64,000 nucleotides of DNA, taken from Qipengyuania citrea (GTDB lineage: Bacteria > Pseudomonadota > Alphaproteobacteria > Sphingomonadales > Sphingomonadaceae). The notes beneath the pieces were generated by a model that was not told where the DNA came from, ran no database searches, and saw nothing but the letters and a program-made list of their open reading frames with translations. Positions 40,839-50,020 of the stretch are shown piece after piece. Each line of letters begins with the position of its first letter. The stretch's first letter is position 1. Position numbers and translations under genes: made by a program. The DNA lies in NCBI RefSeq assembly GCF_024171405.1, contig NZ_JALJZT010000002.1, forward strand, positions 1,426,001 to 1,490,000, written 5' to 3'.

Positions 40839-41936
40839 GTGACACCCGGCAAGCATCCCCAGGAAGAGGAACGGCTGCGCGAACTGCGCCGCTATGGCAT
40901 CCTCGATACCGAGCGCGAGCGCGATTTCGACGAGATCGTCGAACTGGCTTCCGAACTGTGCGGCAAGGCGGTCTCGGTGGTGAATTTCATCGATGACGAC
41001 CGCCAGTGGTTCAAGGCCGAAGTCGGCCTCGGCGTGCGCTCGACCCCGCTCGACACCAGCTTGTGCGGTCATGTGATCCTGCAGGACGATTTCGTCGAGA
41101 TCCCCGACACGCTGGCCGATCCGCGCATGGCGGACAATCCGCTGTGCACCGAGGAGCCGGGATTCCGTTTCTACGCGGGCGCGGTGCTCAAGGGCGCGAA
41201 CGGCCTGCCGCTGGGCACGCTCTGCGTGCTCGATCACAGTCCCGGCACGCTCAACGATACCCAGCGCCGCGTGCTGAAGGTCCTCGCACGGCAGGTGATG
41301 CGCGAACTCGACCTGCGGCTGTCACTGGAACGCGAGACCGCACTGCGCCGCGAGATCGACCACCGGGTCAAGAACTCGCTCGCTTCGCTGGGGGCGATCC
41401 TCGCGATGCAGGCGCGGCGGTCGGACGACCCCGCAGTGCGCGCAGTGCTCGAGGAAGCCGGCGGGCGCGTCCGCGCGCTTGCCTCGCTGCATGCCGAACT
41501 GCACGGCTTCGACGATGGCCGCAGCGTCGATATCTCGTCGCTGTTCAACCGGGTCGAAACCGATTTCCGCCAATTGCTGCCCAAGGGCATCCAGCTTGCC
41601 ATCACGGTCAAGGGCGACCGGGCCAGCGCCGAGCTCGCCAATGCGCTGCTGCTGACAGTCAACGAATTCGTCTCCAACGCGCTCAAGCACGGGTTTCCCG
41701 ATGGCACGGGGACGATTGCAGCGCGGATCGCGGTCAATACCGAAGGCTGGTCGCTGGTGTGCAGCGACAATGGCGGCGCCGATGCCGAAGCGGCCGATCG
41801 CGCAGCGGCGGGAGCGGGTCTGGGTACGCGCGTGATCGCCTCGCTCGCCCATTCGATCGGCGCGCAACCCGCCTGGCGCGCGGTGGATGGCGGGATGCAG
41901 TTGACCCTGCGCGGCGAGCGTCAGGACGACAGCTGA
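40839..41936 (+). CDS. Soluble GAF-domain histidine kinase, HisKA_2 type
   Basis: 365 residues. A GAF domain (about 25-155) with CGHVILQDDF and AVLKGANGLPLGTLCVLD is followed by the HisKA_2 dimerisation region with the phospho-acceptor His175 in EIDHRVKNSLASL and an HATPase domain (NEFVSNALKHGF, SDNGG, GLGTRVI). No membrane segment. HisKA_2/HWE kinases in alphaproteobacteria often feed the general stress response; no partner PhyR or sigma factor gene is here. GTG start. It lies before ahpC, so a link with peroxide stress is possible but unproven. Confidence 0.87.
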   Translation: MTPGKHPQEEERLRELRRYGILDTERERDFDEIVELASELCGKAVSVVNFIDDDRQWFKAEVGLGVRSTPLDTSLCGHVILQDDFVEIPDTLADPRMADNPLCTEEPGFRFYAGAVLKGANGLPLGTLCVLDHSPGTLNDTQRRVLKVLARQVMRELDLRLSLERETALRREIDHRVKNSLASLGAILAMQARRSDDPAVRAVLEEAGGRVRALASLHAELHGFDDGRSVDISSLFNRVETDFRQLLPKGIQLAITVKGDRASAELANALLLTVNEFVSNALKHGFPDGTGTIAARIAVNTEGWSLVCSDNGGADAEAADRAAAGAGLGTRVIASLAHSIGAQPAWRAVDGGMQLTLRGERQDDS

Positions 41937-41985
41937 GCCGCGCGTGGAAGCTTTCGCAGCCGGAAAACATCGTTCCACGTCTGTG

Positions 41986-42022
41986 ATAGAAAATTCCGAT
42001 GCTCGCAATCGCAACATATCGC
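41986..42022 (+). promoter_or_regulatory. Weak OxyR-like spaced half-sites upstream of ahpC
   Basis: ATAG, CGAT, ATCG and TCGC occur at exact 7-base intervals (41986, 41997, 42008, 42019). OxyR consensus is ATAG-N7-CTAT-N7-ATAG-N7-CTAT, so the first half-site is perfect, two have one mismatch and the last does not match. The location, 67-103 bases before the ahpC start, is right. Confidence 0.25.
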
Positions 42023-42088
42023 TTTTGTGCATCGCAACAATGCCTATCTGACACTCTCGAGTTTCAACCCGAACAACGGAGTACACCC

Positions 42089-42655
42089 ATGGGTATCATC
42101 GGATCGCAGATCAAACCGTTCACCGCCACCGCCTTCCAGGCCGGCAAGGACTTTTTCGAAGTCACCGACGAAGACGTGAAGGGCAAGTGGGCCATTTTCT
42201 TCTTCTACCCGGCCGACTTCACTTTCGTATGCCCGACCGAGCTCGAAGACCTCGGCGAGCAGTATGCGATGCTCCAGAAGATGGACGTCGAAGTCTATGG
42301 CGTGTCGACCGACACCCATTTCAGCCACAAGGCATGGCACGACACCTCGGAAAAGATCGGCAAGCTGCAGTTCCCCTTCCTGGGTGACCAGAACCACGTT
42401 CTCGCACGCAATTTCGACGTGCTGCGTGAAGGCGTCGGCCTTGCCGACCGGGCGACCTTCGTGGTCGATCCCGAGGGCGTGATCCAGATCATGGAACAGA
42501 CCTGCGAAGGCGTCGGCCGCAATGCCAACGAACTCGCGCGTAAGATCAAGGCGGCACAGTACGTCCGCGCCAACCCCGGCCAGGTCTGCCCGGCAGCCTG
42601 GGAAGAAGGCAGCGACACGCTGGCCCCTTCGCTCGACCTCGTCGGCAAGATCTAG
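42089..42655 (+). CDS. ahpC: Alkyl hydroperoxide reductase subunit C (2-Cys peroxiredoxin)
   Basis: 188 residues. Peroxidatic Cys48 is in [16 protein letters not shown] and the resolving Cys (about 167) in [13 protein letters not shown]. It reduces hydrogen peroxide and organic hydroperoxides and is re-reduced by AhpF, encoded next. It is the typical AhpC1 length, with a GGAG site before the ATG. The ahpF gene is separated by 166 bp of strong hairpins. Confidence 0.97.
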   Translation: MGIIGSQIKPFTATAFQAGKDFFEVTDEDVKGKWAIFFFYPADFTFVCPTELEDLGEQYAMLQKMDVEVYGVSTDTHFSHKAWHDTSEKIGKLQFPFLGDQNHVLARNFDVLREGVGLADRATFVVDPEGVIQIMEQTCEGVGRNANELARKIKAAQYVRANPGQVCPAAWEEGSDTLAPSLDLVGKI

Positions 42656-42705
42656 GCGTTAAGCCAAGCGAAAGATCGGGCGTCCTAGCGGCGCCCGCAC
42701 AAGAG

Positions 42706-42723
42706 CCCGGGATTCGTCCCGGG
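42706..42723 (+). promoter_or_regulatory. UUCG-loop hairpin between ahpC and ahpF
   Basis: CCCGGGA-TTCG-TCCCGGG, a 7-bp perfect stem closed by a UUCG tetraloop, 50 bases after the ahpC stop. Another GGGCG/CGCCC stem lies just upstream (42678-42696). Such elements can protect the 3' end of an upstream message. Confidence 0.6.
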
Positions 42724-42732
42724 ACACTGGAA

Positions 42733-42770
42733 GGCCCGGGGCACCCCCCTCCCCCCGCCCCGGGCCTTTT
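42733..42770 (+). terminator. Intrinsic terminator/attenuator between ahpC and ahpF
   Basis: Perfect 10-bp stem GGCCCGGGGC (42733-42742) / GCCCCGGGCC (42757-42766), a C-rich 14-base loop and TTTT. It should end most ahpC transcripts and leave ahpF at a lower level or under read-through. Confidence 0.8.
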
Positions 42771-42821
42771 CCTTCCCCGAATTTTCGAACGTCCGTTTCC
42801 CTTCCCGCCCGGAGTCCGCCC

Positions 42822-44411
42822 ATGCTCGACGCAACGATGACCCAGCAACTCAAGACCTATCTCGCCAATCTGCGCGAGCCGGTCGAGCTCGTCGCCTCGC
42901 TCGGCGATGACGACAAGAGCGCGCAGACGCGCGAACTGCTCGAGGAAATTTCCGCGCTGCACGATCTCGTCAGCGCGAGCTTCGACGGCACCGACGAGCG
43001 CAAGCCCAGCTTCGTGATCCGCCGCGGCAGCGATGCGGAGAAATGGGTCCGCTTTGCCGGCCTCCCGATGGGGCACGAGTTCACCTCGCTGGTGCTCGCG
43101 CTGCTGTGGGCCGGCGGGCATCCGCCCAAGGTCGATGCCGACCTGCTCGAACAGGTCCGCGGGCTGGAGGGTGATTTCAATTTCGAGATGTATTTCTCGC
43201 TGTCGTGCCACAACTGCCCCGACGTGGTGCAGGCGCTGACGCTGATGGCGCTGGAAAACTCGCGCATCACCGCGACGCTGATCGAAGGCGGCAGCTTTCA
43301 GGACGAGGTCGAGCGCCGCGATATCATGGCGGTGCCCGCGACCTTCCTCAACGGCGAACCCTTCTACAACGGCAAGCTCGAACTGGCCGAGATCCTCGCC
43401 AAGATCGACAAGGGCAGCGAAGCCAAGGCAGCCGAGAAGCTGGCAGCCAAGGACCCGTTCGAAGTGCTGGTGGTGGGCGGCGGGCCGGCCGGCGCGGCGA
43501 CCGCGATCTACACCGCGCGCAAGGGTTTTCGCACCGGCATCGCCGCCGAACGCTTCGGCGGGCAGCTGCACGACACGCTCGGCATCGAGAACCTGCCCGG
43601 CACGCCCTATACCGAAGGGCCCAAGCTAGCGGGCGAGCTCAAGCGCCATGTCGGCGAATACGACATCGATGTGATGGACCTCGCGCGCGCGGTGAAGCTG
43701 GTGCCTGCCAAGCAGGAAGGCGGCCTGCACACGGTCGAACTGGGCAATGGCGCGCGCCTGAAAGCACGCAGCCTGATCCTCGCGACCGGTGCGCGCTGGC
43801 GCAATCTCGGCGTGCCCGGCGAAGCCGAATATCGCAACAAGGGCGTCGCCTATTGCCCGCATTGCGACGGTCCGCTGTTCAAGGGCAAGCGCATCGCGGT
43901 CATCGGCGGCGGCAATTCGGGCGTCGAAGCGGCGATCGACCTGGCCAAGATCGTCGGCCACGTGACGCTGGTCGAATATGACGACAAGCTGCGCGCCGAC
44001 GAAGTGCTGCAGGCCAAGCTGCGCAGCATGGACAATGTCGAGATCGTCACCAGCGGCCAGACCACCGAGATCACCGGCCGTGACGGCAAGGTCGACGGGA
44101 TGATCGTCAAGGACCGCGCAAGCGGCGACGAACGCCGTATCGAGCTCGAAGGCGTGTTCATCCAGATCGGTCTCGTGCCCAATACCGAGTGGCTGCAGGA
44201 TAGCGGGCTTGAACTGACCAAGCATGGCGAGATCGCCACCGACGAGGAAGGCCGCAGCAATCTGCCCGGTATCTTCGGCGCGGGCGATGTGACCGATGTG
44301 CCGTACAAGCAGATCGTGGTGGCAATGGGGGAAGGTTCGAAAGCGGGCCTGTCGGCTTTCGACTACCTGATCCGCACCGAACCGGTCGAGGACATCGCGC
44401 AAGCGGCCTAG
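42822..44411 (+). CDS. ahpF: Alkyl hydroperoxide reductase subunit F
   Basis: 529 residues. The N-terminal tandem thioredoxin-fold domain has the active disulfide CHNC (about residue 130) and cis-Pro in VPATFLNG. The flavoprotein part follows: FAD loop [16 protein letters not shown], redox centre CPHCD, NADH loop [14 protein letters not shown] and [13 protein letters not shown]. It passes electrons from NADH to Ahp[11 protein letters not shown] gives two possible ATG starts five codons apart. Confidence 0.97.
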   Translation: MLDATMTQQLKTYLANLREPVELVASLGDDDKSAQTRELLEEISALHDLVSASFDGTDERKPSFVIRRGSDAEKWVRFAGLPMGHEFTSLVLALLWAGGHPPKVDADLLEQVRGLEGDFNFEMYFSLSCHNCPDVVQALTLMALENSRITATLIEGGSFQDEVERRDIMAVPATFLNGEPFYNGKLELAEILAKIDKGSEAKAAEKLAAKDPFEVLVVGGGPAGAATAIYTARKGFRTGIAAERFGGQLHDTLGIENLPGTPYTEGPKLAGELKRHVGEYDIDVMDLARAVKLVPAKQEGGLHTVELGNGARLKARSLILATGARWRNLGVPGEAEYRNKGVAYCPHCDGPLFKGKRIAVIGGGNSGVEAAIDLAKIVGHVTLVEYDDKLRADEVLQAKLRSMDNVEIVTSGQTTEITGRDGKVDGMIVKDRASGDERRIELEGVFIQIGLVPNTEWLQDSGLELTKHGEIATDEEGRSNLPGIFGAGDVTDVPYKQIVVAMGEGSKAGLSAFDYLIRTEPVEDIAQAA

Positions 44412-44435
44412 ACTTCTGCCTTTCCCCTCCCTGAC

Positions 44436-44463
44436 TTGCGAATATATAGAATTGAAGTAGTAT
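44436..44463 (+). promoter_or_regulatory. Candidate promoter for the lipoprotein gene
   Basis: TTGCGA (44436-44441), 16 bases, TAGTAT (44458-44463), in a short AT-rich island after ahpF. GCGAATA and TATTCGC at its two ends form an inverted repeat overlapping both boxes. Motif match only. Confidence 0.35.
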
Positions 44464-44486
44464 TCGCGAGCTGGGAGGGGGGCAAA

Positions 44487-45626
44487 TTGGCGAATAATAG
44501 AAAATTTATATCGGCTTTGGCCGTGGCGGCACTTGCCGCATCCTGCACTGGCTCTGGGGATGACGGGCGTGGTCCAGCTAGTGGACCGGTGGAAACGCCG
44601 ACGCCCGTCCCCACGCCGCCACCCCCACCACCTCCTCCTCCGCCACCTCCACCGCCGCCAGTTCCCGATCCACCACCCTCACCGACACCCACGTGGACGG
44701 CCTCGCCGGACCTGCCGCCCCGCACAGGCTCACAGCCTGCCCACATCGAGCCGATTGTCGCGGGAAGTTCCGGATACGATAGCTACGCGATGCTGGTGCA
44801 GGCCCATTCGGAGGCCGCAAACTGGCTCACCGGAGGCGACAGCGGCACGCTGACGGAAGAAGGGCTGCAGTCGATCCTGGGGGCGTGCGAGGAATTGAAT
44901 GTCCGCCCCCGCGCTTGTGCTTCCAGAATTGTCAATCGCACCCGTCCCTTCGAGACCATGCGCGATGAGGCAGCTGCAGAGGCAGCACTGCTCTTGCGGG
45001 AATGCAGCGCATCGCAAACTCTCGGGGAATGCCGGCAGGATATCGAGGACGCCCGGTACGTCCGGGACCAGAACATCGGCCTCGCCGAACCGGCCACTCT
45101 CCAGATGCGCCAGTCCGAGCGGATTGATTGGCTGGTGTCGATAAAATCGACCGATCTCGGGTTCGATCCGGGTCGGCGCAACATCACCGTCCCCTCTCCG
45201 ACCGAGGCCGATCCTGACCGCCGCGCACGCGTCGAAAACGCAGTTGTCTATACCGAGAACACCTGTTTCGTTCTGGAATACGACCCGCAGGAATTCGACG
45301 TGGCGGCAGATCGCAGCTGCCCGGAATACCGGGGTGGTTCCATTCCCTACACTGCCAAGTGGAAGGTGAAGCCGCTGAAATCCGGTGAGCGCCAAATCTC
45401 CATCAGTGCGGTGTATGTCCGCGATGGCCGCGAATTCGGCACCGCAACGGTCCCGCCCAGCCCGTTCAAGATTGAGGTGGAAGACTGGAAAGTAGCGTGG
45501 ATCAAGGACCTTGAGCTGTGGCAGCAGCTCCTTGCCGCAGTCGGACTGATATTTACCACGGTAATGGGGTGGAAAATCTGGCAGCTGTTTCGGGGTCGGA
45601 ATAAATCCGGTCCAGGCGAGGGATAA
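44487..45626 (+). CDS. Unrecognised lipoprotein with poly-Pro linker and C-terminal membrane helix
   Basis: 379 residues if translation starts at TTG 44487, which has GGGAGGGG just upstream; an in-frame upstream TTG at 44436 lies in the promoter-like region. A lipobox-like AALAASC is followed by a Pro-rich linker (about 40-75, with a long Pro run), a helical Cys-containing domain (about 90-200), a beta-rich domain (about 215-335: VVYTENTCFVLEY, TAKWKVKPLKSGERQISISAV) and one C-terminal membrane helix (LAAVGLIFTTVMGWKIW). Codon use is less GC-biased than its neighbours. I do not recognise the family. It lies between ahpF and katG. Confidence 0.75.
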   Translation: MANNRKFISALAVAALAASCTGSGDDGRGPASGPVETPTPVPTPPPPPPPPPPPPPPPVPDPPPSPTPTWTASPDLPPRTGSQPAHIEPIVAGSSGYDSYAMLVQAHSEAANWLTGGDSGTLTEEGLQSILGACEELNVRPRACASRIVNRTRPFETMRDEAAAEAALLLRECSASQTLGECRQDIEDARYVRDQNIGLAEPATLQMRQSERIDWLVSIKSTDLGFDPGRRNITVPSPTEADPDRRARVENAVVYTENTCFVLEYDPQEFDVAADRSCPEYRGGSIPYTAKWKVKPLKSGERQISISAVYVRDGREFGTATVPPSPFKIEVEDWKVAWIKDLELWQQLLAAVGLIFTTVMGWKIWQLFRGRNKSGPGEG

Positions 45627-45679
45627 AGCATCGTCCCGGGCTTCGTGCGCGCCTCGACGAGTGATCGCACAAGGCAATC

Positions 45680-45710
45680 AATTCGACGCAATTAATCGAT
45701 TGGACGAATT
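45680..45710. promoter_or_regulatory. Nested palindrome upstream of katG
   Basis: AATTCG (45680-45685) pairs with CGAATT (45705-45710), and inside it CAAT (45689-45692) pairs with ATTG (45699-45702), both centred on about 45695, 77 bases before the katG ATG. The dyad is AT-rich in a GC-rich genome, as expected of an operator. Regulator unknown; OxyR or another LysR-type protein is a candidate. Confidence 0.45.
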
Positions 45711-45771
45711 ACAGGATTTGGCCCATTCCTTCATCTGTAAGATTTTCCGAGTCTAGATGGAGAGATGAACG

Positions 45772-47988
45772 ATGGACGCTAAAACCGGTGAGATGAGTGG
45801 CTGCCCCTTCAGTGGCAACGGGGGCACGCGTGCCCTCCTCGGTCGCAACAATCGCGACTGGTGGCCCGACCAGCTGCAGATCGAAATCCTCCAGACTGGT
45901 GGGCGCAATCCCGACCCGATGGGCGACGACTTCGATTATTGCGAAGCCTTCAACGCGCTCGACTATGCTGCGGTGAAGCGCGATCTGACCGCGCTGATGA
46001 CCGACAGCCAGGAATGGTGGCCGGCGGATTACGGGCACTATGGCCCGTTCTTCATCCGCATGGCGTGGCACGCGGCGGGTACCTATCGCACCGGCGACGG
46101 CCGCGGCGGCGCCTCGAGCGGGCAGCAGCGCTTCGCCCCGCTCAACAGCTGGCCCGACAATGGCAATCTCGACAAGGCCCGGCGCCTGCTGTGGCCGATC
46201 AAGCAGAAATACGGCAAGCACCTCAGCTGGGCCGACCTGTTCGTGCTCACCGGCAATGTCGCGATCGAATCGATGGGCGGGCCGGTGTTCGGCTTCGGCG
46301 GCGGCCGCAAGGACGTGTTCGAGCCCGAACTGGTCTATTGGGGTTCGGAAGAAAAGTGGGTCGACGAGGGTGTCGAGACGCGCATTATTCCCGATGAGGG
46401 CAAGGCGCTCGAAAACCCGCTCGCGGCGATCCAGATGGGCCTGATCTACGTCAATCCCGAAGGCCCGGGCGGCAATCCGCACGATGCCGAGGGCATGGCG
46501 CGCGACATGCGCGAAACCTTCGCCCGGATGGCGATGAACGACGAGGAAACCGTCGCGCTGACCGCGGGCGGCCACGCCTTCGGCAAGTGCCATGGCGCAG
46601 CCCCGTCGGACACGTTCGGCGGCGGCCCCGAAGGCGAAGGCCTGCACTCGATGGGCTTCGGCTGGCTGACCGACCCCGAGGAAATCGGCAAGGGTCACAT
46701 CACCACGTCGGGTATCGAAGGGGCCTGGACCCCCAACCCGACGCAGTGGGGCAACGATTATTTCCGCCTGCTGTTCAAATATGACTACGAGCTCACCCAG
46801 AGCCCGGCAGGCGCGAACCAGTGGACGCCGATCAACCCCGAGCCAGAGGACATGGCGCCTGACGCGCGGGACCCGAACAAGAAGGTCCCGACGATCATGA
46901 CCACCGCCGACATGGCGCTCAAGCGCGACCCCGAATATCGCAAGATTTCGGAACGCTTCCGCGACGATCAGGCGGCGCTCGACGATGCCTTTGCCCGCGC
47001 GTGGTTCAAGCTGACCCACCGCGATATGGGCCCCAAGGTCCGTTACCTGGGTCCCGACGTCCCTTCCGAAGAAATGATCTGGCAGGACCCGGTCCCCGCC
47101 GGAACCACGCCTTCGGACAGCGCCGTGGCCGAGTTCAAGAAGGCCGTGCTGGGCAGCGGGCTGAGCGTTCGCGAACTGGTCAAGGCAGCCTGGGCTTCGG
47201 CTTCGACCTATCGCAATTCGGACCATCGCGGCGGCGCCAACGGCGCGCACATCCGCTTCGATGAGCTGAGGAACTGGAAGGTCAACGATCCCGAGGAACT
47301 GGGCAAGGTGCTGGCCAAACTCGACGAGCTGCGCGGCGATATCTCGATGGCCGACGCCATCGTGCTGGGCGGCGCGGCGGCGATCGAGAAGGCGGCCAAG
47401 GACGGCGGCTTCGACATCACCGTACCGGTTACCACCGGCCGCGGCGATGCCCGTGAAGACCAGTTCGATGCCGAGAGCTGGGAGCCGCTCGAGCCCTTCG
47501 CCGATGGCTTCCGCAACTACCTCAAGACCAAGGCCGAGGTGAAGACCGAGGACATGCTGGTCGACCGGGCGCACCTGCTCGGTCTGTCGATGCCCGAAAT
47601 GACCGTGCTGGTGGGCGGCATGCGCGCACTGGGCGCAGTGTCCAAGCACACGCAGCACGGCAACGACATCGGCGTGCTGACCGATCGCCCCGGCGTGTTG
47701 TCGAACGACTTCTTCGTCAACCTGCTTCACATGGGCACGGTCTGGGAAGTCATCGACGAGAGCGGCGACGAGGAATTCGTCGGCAAGTGCCGTCTCAAGG
47801 GCGATGTCAAATGGCACGCCACCCGCACCGACCTCGTCTTCGGCGCGAACTCGCAATTGCGCGCCGTCGCCGAAGTCTATGCCGAGAACGGGCACGAGCG
47901 GAAGTTCGTCGACGATTTCGTCGCCGCCTGGACCAAGGTCATGGACGCCGATCGCTTTGACATCATGTATCAGAAGTATCATAATTGA
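45772..47988 (+). CDS. katG: Catalase-peroxidase
   Basis: 738 residues, the normal two-domain KatG length. Distal haem residues Arg96, Trp99 and His100 are in [22 protein letters not shown] supplies the cross-linked Tyr, and [11 protein letters not shown] the proximal His. The C-terminal half is the degenerate second peroxidase domain. It removes hydrogen peroxide by catalatic and peroxidatic turnover. A GGAGAG site lies 10 bases before the ATG, and a strong terminator follows. Confidence 0.97.
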   Translation: MDAKTGEMSGCPFSGNGGTRALLGRNNRDWWPDQLQIEILQTGGRNPDPMGDDFDYCEAFNALDYAAVKRDLTALMTDSQEWWPADYGHYGPFFIRMAWHAAGTYRTGDGRGGASSGQQRFAPLNSWPDNGNLDKARRLLWPIKQKYGKHLSWADLFVLTGNVAIESMGGPVFGFGGGRKDVFEPELVYWGSEEKWVDEGVETRIIPDEGKALENPLAAIQMGLIYVNPEGPGGNPHDAEGMARDMRETFARMAMNDEETVALTAGGHAFGKCHGAAPSDTFGGGPEGEGLHSMGFGWLTDPEEIGKGHITTSGIEGAWTPNPTQWGNDYFRLLFKYDYELTQSPAGANQWTPINPEPEDMAPDARDPNKKVPTIMTTADMALKRDPEYRKISERFRDDQAALDDAFARAWFKLTHRDMGPKVRYLGPDVPSEEMIWQDPVPAGTTPSDSAVAEFKKAVLGSGLSVRELVKAAWASASTYRNSDHRGGANGAHIRFDELRNWKVNDPEELGKVLAKLDELRGDISMADAIVLGGAAAIEKAAKDGGFDITVPVTTGRGDAREDQFDAESWEPLEPFADGFRNYLKTKAEVKTEDMLVDRAHLLGLSMPEMTVLVGGMRALGAVSKHTQHGNDIGVLTDRPGVLSNDFFVNLLHMGTVWEVIDESGDEEFVGKCRLKGDVKWHATRTDLVFGANSQLRAVAEVYAENGHERKFVDDFVAAWTKVMDADRFDIMYQKYHN

Positions 47989-48020
47989 TGGACAGACGGC
48001 CTGGCTGGTCGTCCACCGAG

Positions 48021-48050
48021 AGCCCCCGACCACGTGTCGGGGGCTTTTTT
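48021..48050 (+). terminator. Intrinsic terminator after katG
   Basis: Perfect 10-bp stem AGCCCCCGAC (48021-48030) / GTCGGGGGCT (48036-48045), five-base loop, run of Ts to 48050; 32 bases after the katG stop. Confidence 0.92.
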
Positions 48051-48255
48051 GTTGTCTTCTCACCAACTTGCCCGCGAATCGGCGCGAGGAGGTGAACGGG
48101 ACCGAGCGCGGTCTGAAGGCAGCCCAGGCGGGCGCAAGCGGCGCCAGTGCCGCTACGAGCTACCTAACTACCCAGCTATTTCGCGCCTCTGGCGCACAAT
48201 TTGTCACATTTCGTGGGTTGTTGCCCCGCGCGGTCGCCGGCCCTGGGCCGTCCGA
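48051..48255. other. Intergenic stretch between katG and smr
   Basis: About 205 bases between converging genes. Open frames here lack ribosome sites at proper spacing and protein-like composition. I see no clear RNA gene or repeat; GGCCC-A-GGGCC near 48239-48250 could be a weak hairpin at the end of the smr transcript, without a T run. Confidence 0.5.
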
Positions 48256-48813
48256 TCAGCGTTCGCGCTTGAGGACGATATATAGCGCGCCGTCGCCGCC
48301 ATGGCGCTGGTGCGCGCGGCGCACGGCGGCGATAGCGGAATGGTGGCTCGAGGCGGCCAGCCAGTCGAGCACCTTGGCGCGGATTGCACCGCGCCGCGAC
48401 GCACGGTCCGCCGCTTCGACCGGACGCGCTTTCCCTGTCACCAGCAGGATCGTGCGCGCGCCGATGGCCCGGGCCTGCGCCACCCCGCTCATCAGGCGGT
48501 CATAGGCGGCGTCAAGATTGTGGCCATGCAGGTCGAGCGTGAGTTCGGGCTGGAGTGTCCCCGATTTGAGCCGCCGGTCCCAATGCGAATCGAGCCCGCG
48601 GTCCTGCACCGCGACCGGTTTGGGCGGCGCTATCGGCGCTGGCCGGGGTGGTGGCACGGGCGCGCGTCTGACCGGTTTGGGCGGTGCGGGCGGCTTGGGC
48701 GCGACAACCGCTTTCGGCTGCACCGGTTTGCGCGGATGCAGCGGGGCCACGGTGGCAGCCAGCTTTTCCCACGCCTCCGCCTCTTCGGAAGATAAACCGC
48801 GCGGGGAACTCAC
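48256..48813 (-). CDS. Smr domain protein
   Basis: 185 residues. A Pro/Lys/Val-rich, probably disordered N-terminal half (about 30-75) leads to a Smr domain (about 95-183): LTLDLHGHNLDAAYDRL, ILLVTGKA and GDGALYIVLKRER. Stand-alone Smr proteins bind and nick nucleic acids in some species. It is the last gene of the tim44-mltA-smr operon; its start overlaps the mltA stop by ATGA. Confidence 0.9.
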   Translation of the reverse strand: MSSPRGLSSEEAEAWEKLAATVAPLHPRKPVQPKAVVAPKPPAPPKPVRRAPVPPPRPAPIAPPKPVAVQDRGLDSHWDRRLKSGTLQPELTLDLHGHNLDAAYDRLMSGVAQARAIGARTILLVTGKARPVEAADRASRRGAIRAKVLDWLAASSHHSAIAAVRRAHQRHGGDGALYIVLKRER

Positions 48814-49994
48814 CGGCGCGATTCAAGGCGGTCGAGCGTGCCGCGTGGCAGGAGTACCAGCGCCGACCCGCGCGCGCTCATGCCGCCCGCGATCTCGCGC
48901 GCATCGGCGCCATTGCCCCAGAAGGTATCGAAGCGGTTGGCGCCCTTGATCGCCCCGCCCGTATCCTGCGCGATCCACAGACCGTCGGCGACGCCGCGAT
49001 CCATGTCGAGGAAGACCGGCGCCCCGTAGGGGACGAACAGCGGATCGACCGCGACCGAGGCTTCGCGCCGCACGGGTACGCCAAGCGAACCCAGCGGGCC
49101 GTCTGTGTTGAGTTCGCGGAAGAAAATCCAGCTCTTGTTGAGCCGCATGATGTCGCGTCCATCGGCAGGATTGTCGCGGATATACTCCATGATGCCCTGC
49201 ATCGAGGTGGCATAGGGCGTGCCCTCGCCGATCATCCCGCGTTCGCGCATGACGCGCCCGATGCCGACATATTCGCGCCCGTTCTGCGCCGCATAGCCGA
49301 TCCGCATCAACTCGCCATCTGGCAGGCGGACCAGCCCCGAGCCCTGGATCTGGAGAAAGAAGAATTCGACCGGATCGGCGGCCCAGGCGATCTCGAGCCC
49401 GCGATTGGCCAGCGCGCCGAGTTCGATCTGGGTGCGGTCGTAGAACAGCACGAACTTGCCGCTGGCATCATACCGACCCAGCGGCGGCCGGCCGGTGCGT
49501 TCGCTTTCGGGCACGTCTTCGGGCCATGCGCGGACGAGTTCGGGCGGCGGGGCGTAGATCGGCACGTCGTAGCGGGGCGCGCGCGTGCGGCTCCCGCGTA
49601 TCTCGGGTTCGAAATAGCCGGTGGCGAAGGCCGCGCCATCGCCGACCCGCGCGGTTTCGAAATAGCTGGTGAAGAAGCGCCGCGCATCGGACACCGGCCA
49701 GCTTGTCGCGGCCTCGCAGGCGGGGCGCCAGTCCTCGGCGAAGGTCAGCCCGCTCTGGTCCTCGCGCGTAAGCACGGCCGGGCAGGATTCGAGGAAGGAC
49801 ACGAGCGCGGTGCCGGCATCATCGGGGGTAATTCCCAGCGCATCGACATCGACCCCGCGCACCAGCGGCGAAAAAGCGGCGCTGGATACGGTACCCGGCG
49901 GCAGCGGAACCGCCACTTTGGGCGCGGTGTCGGGTACCATGCGCACGCAGGCGGCCAACATCATGGTTGCCGCGATCACCAGCAGATAGCGCAT
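48810..49994 (-). CDS. mltA: Membrane-bound lytic murein transglycosylase A
   Basis: 394 residues. Lipoprotein signal ending MMLAACV. The MltA domain (FATGYFEPEIRGS, PPLGRYDASG, FLQIQGSGLV) is followed by the 3D domain with the catalytic Asp (WIAQDTGGAIKGANRFDTFWG). It cleaves murein glycans to 1,6-anhydro products at the inner face of the outer membrane. Translationally coupled to smr. ATG at 49994 gives a standard lipoprotein signal. Confidence 0.94.
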   Translation of the reverse strand: MRYLLVIAATMMLAACVRMVPDTAPKVAVPLPPGTVSSAAFSPLVRGVDVDALGITPDDAGTALVSFLESCPAVLTREDQSGLTFAEDWRPACEAATSWPVSDARRFFTSYFETARVGDGAAFATGYFEPEIRGSRTRAPRYDVPIYAPPPELVRAWPEDVPESERTGRPPLGRYDASGKFVLFYDRTQIELGALANRGLEIAWAADPVEFFFLQIQGSGLVRLPDGELMRIGYAAQNGREYVGIGRVMRERGMIGEGTPYATSMQGIMEYIRDNPADGRDIMRLNKSWIFFRELNTDGPLGSLGVPVRREASVAVDPLFVPYGAPVFLDMDRGVADGLWIAQDTGGAIKGANRFDTFWGNGADAREIAGGMSARGSALVLLPRGTLDRLESRR

Positions 49995-50020
49995 TGTCCC
50001 TCCCCGGGTTGCGCGGAGCG

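Noticed and set aside
45709..48066. Long minus-strand frame opposite katG
   Set aside because: Antisense shadow; katG has all catalytic residues.
48034..48285. Possible small genes after katG
   Set aside because: The GTG following GAGGAG is too close to it to be a start, and the frames run through the terminator or into the end of smr without protein-like character.
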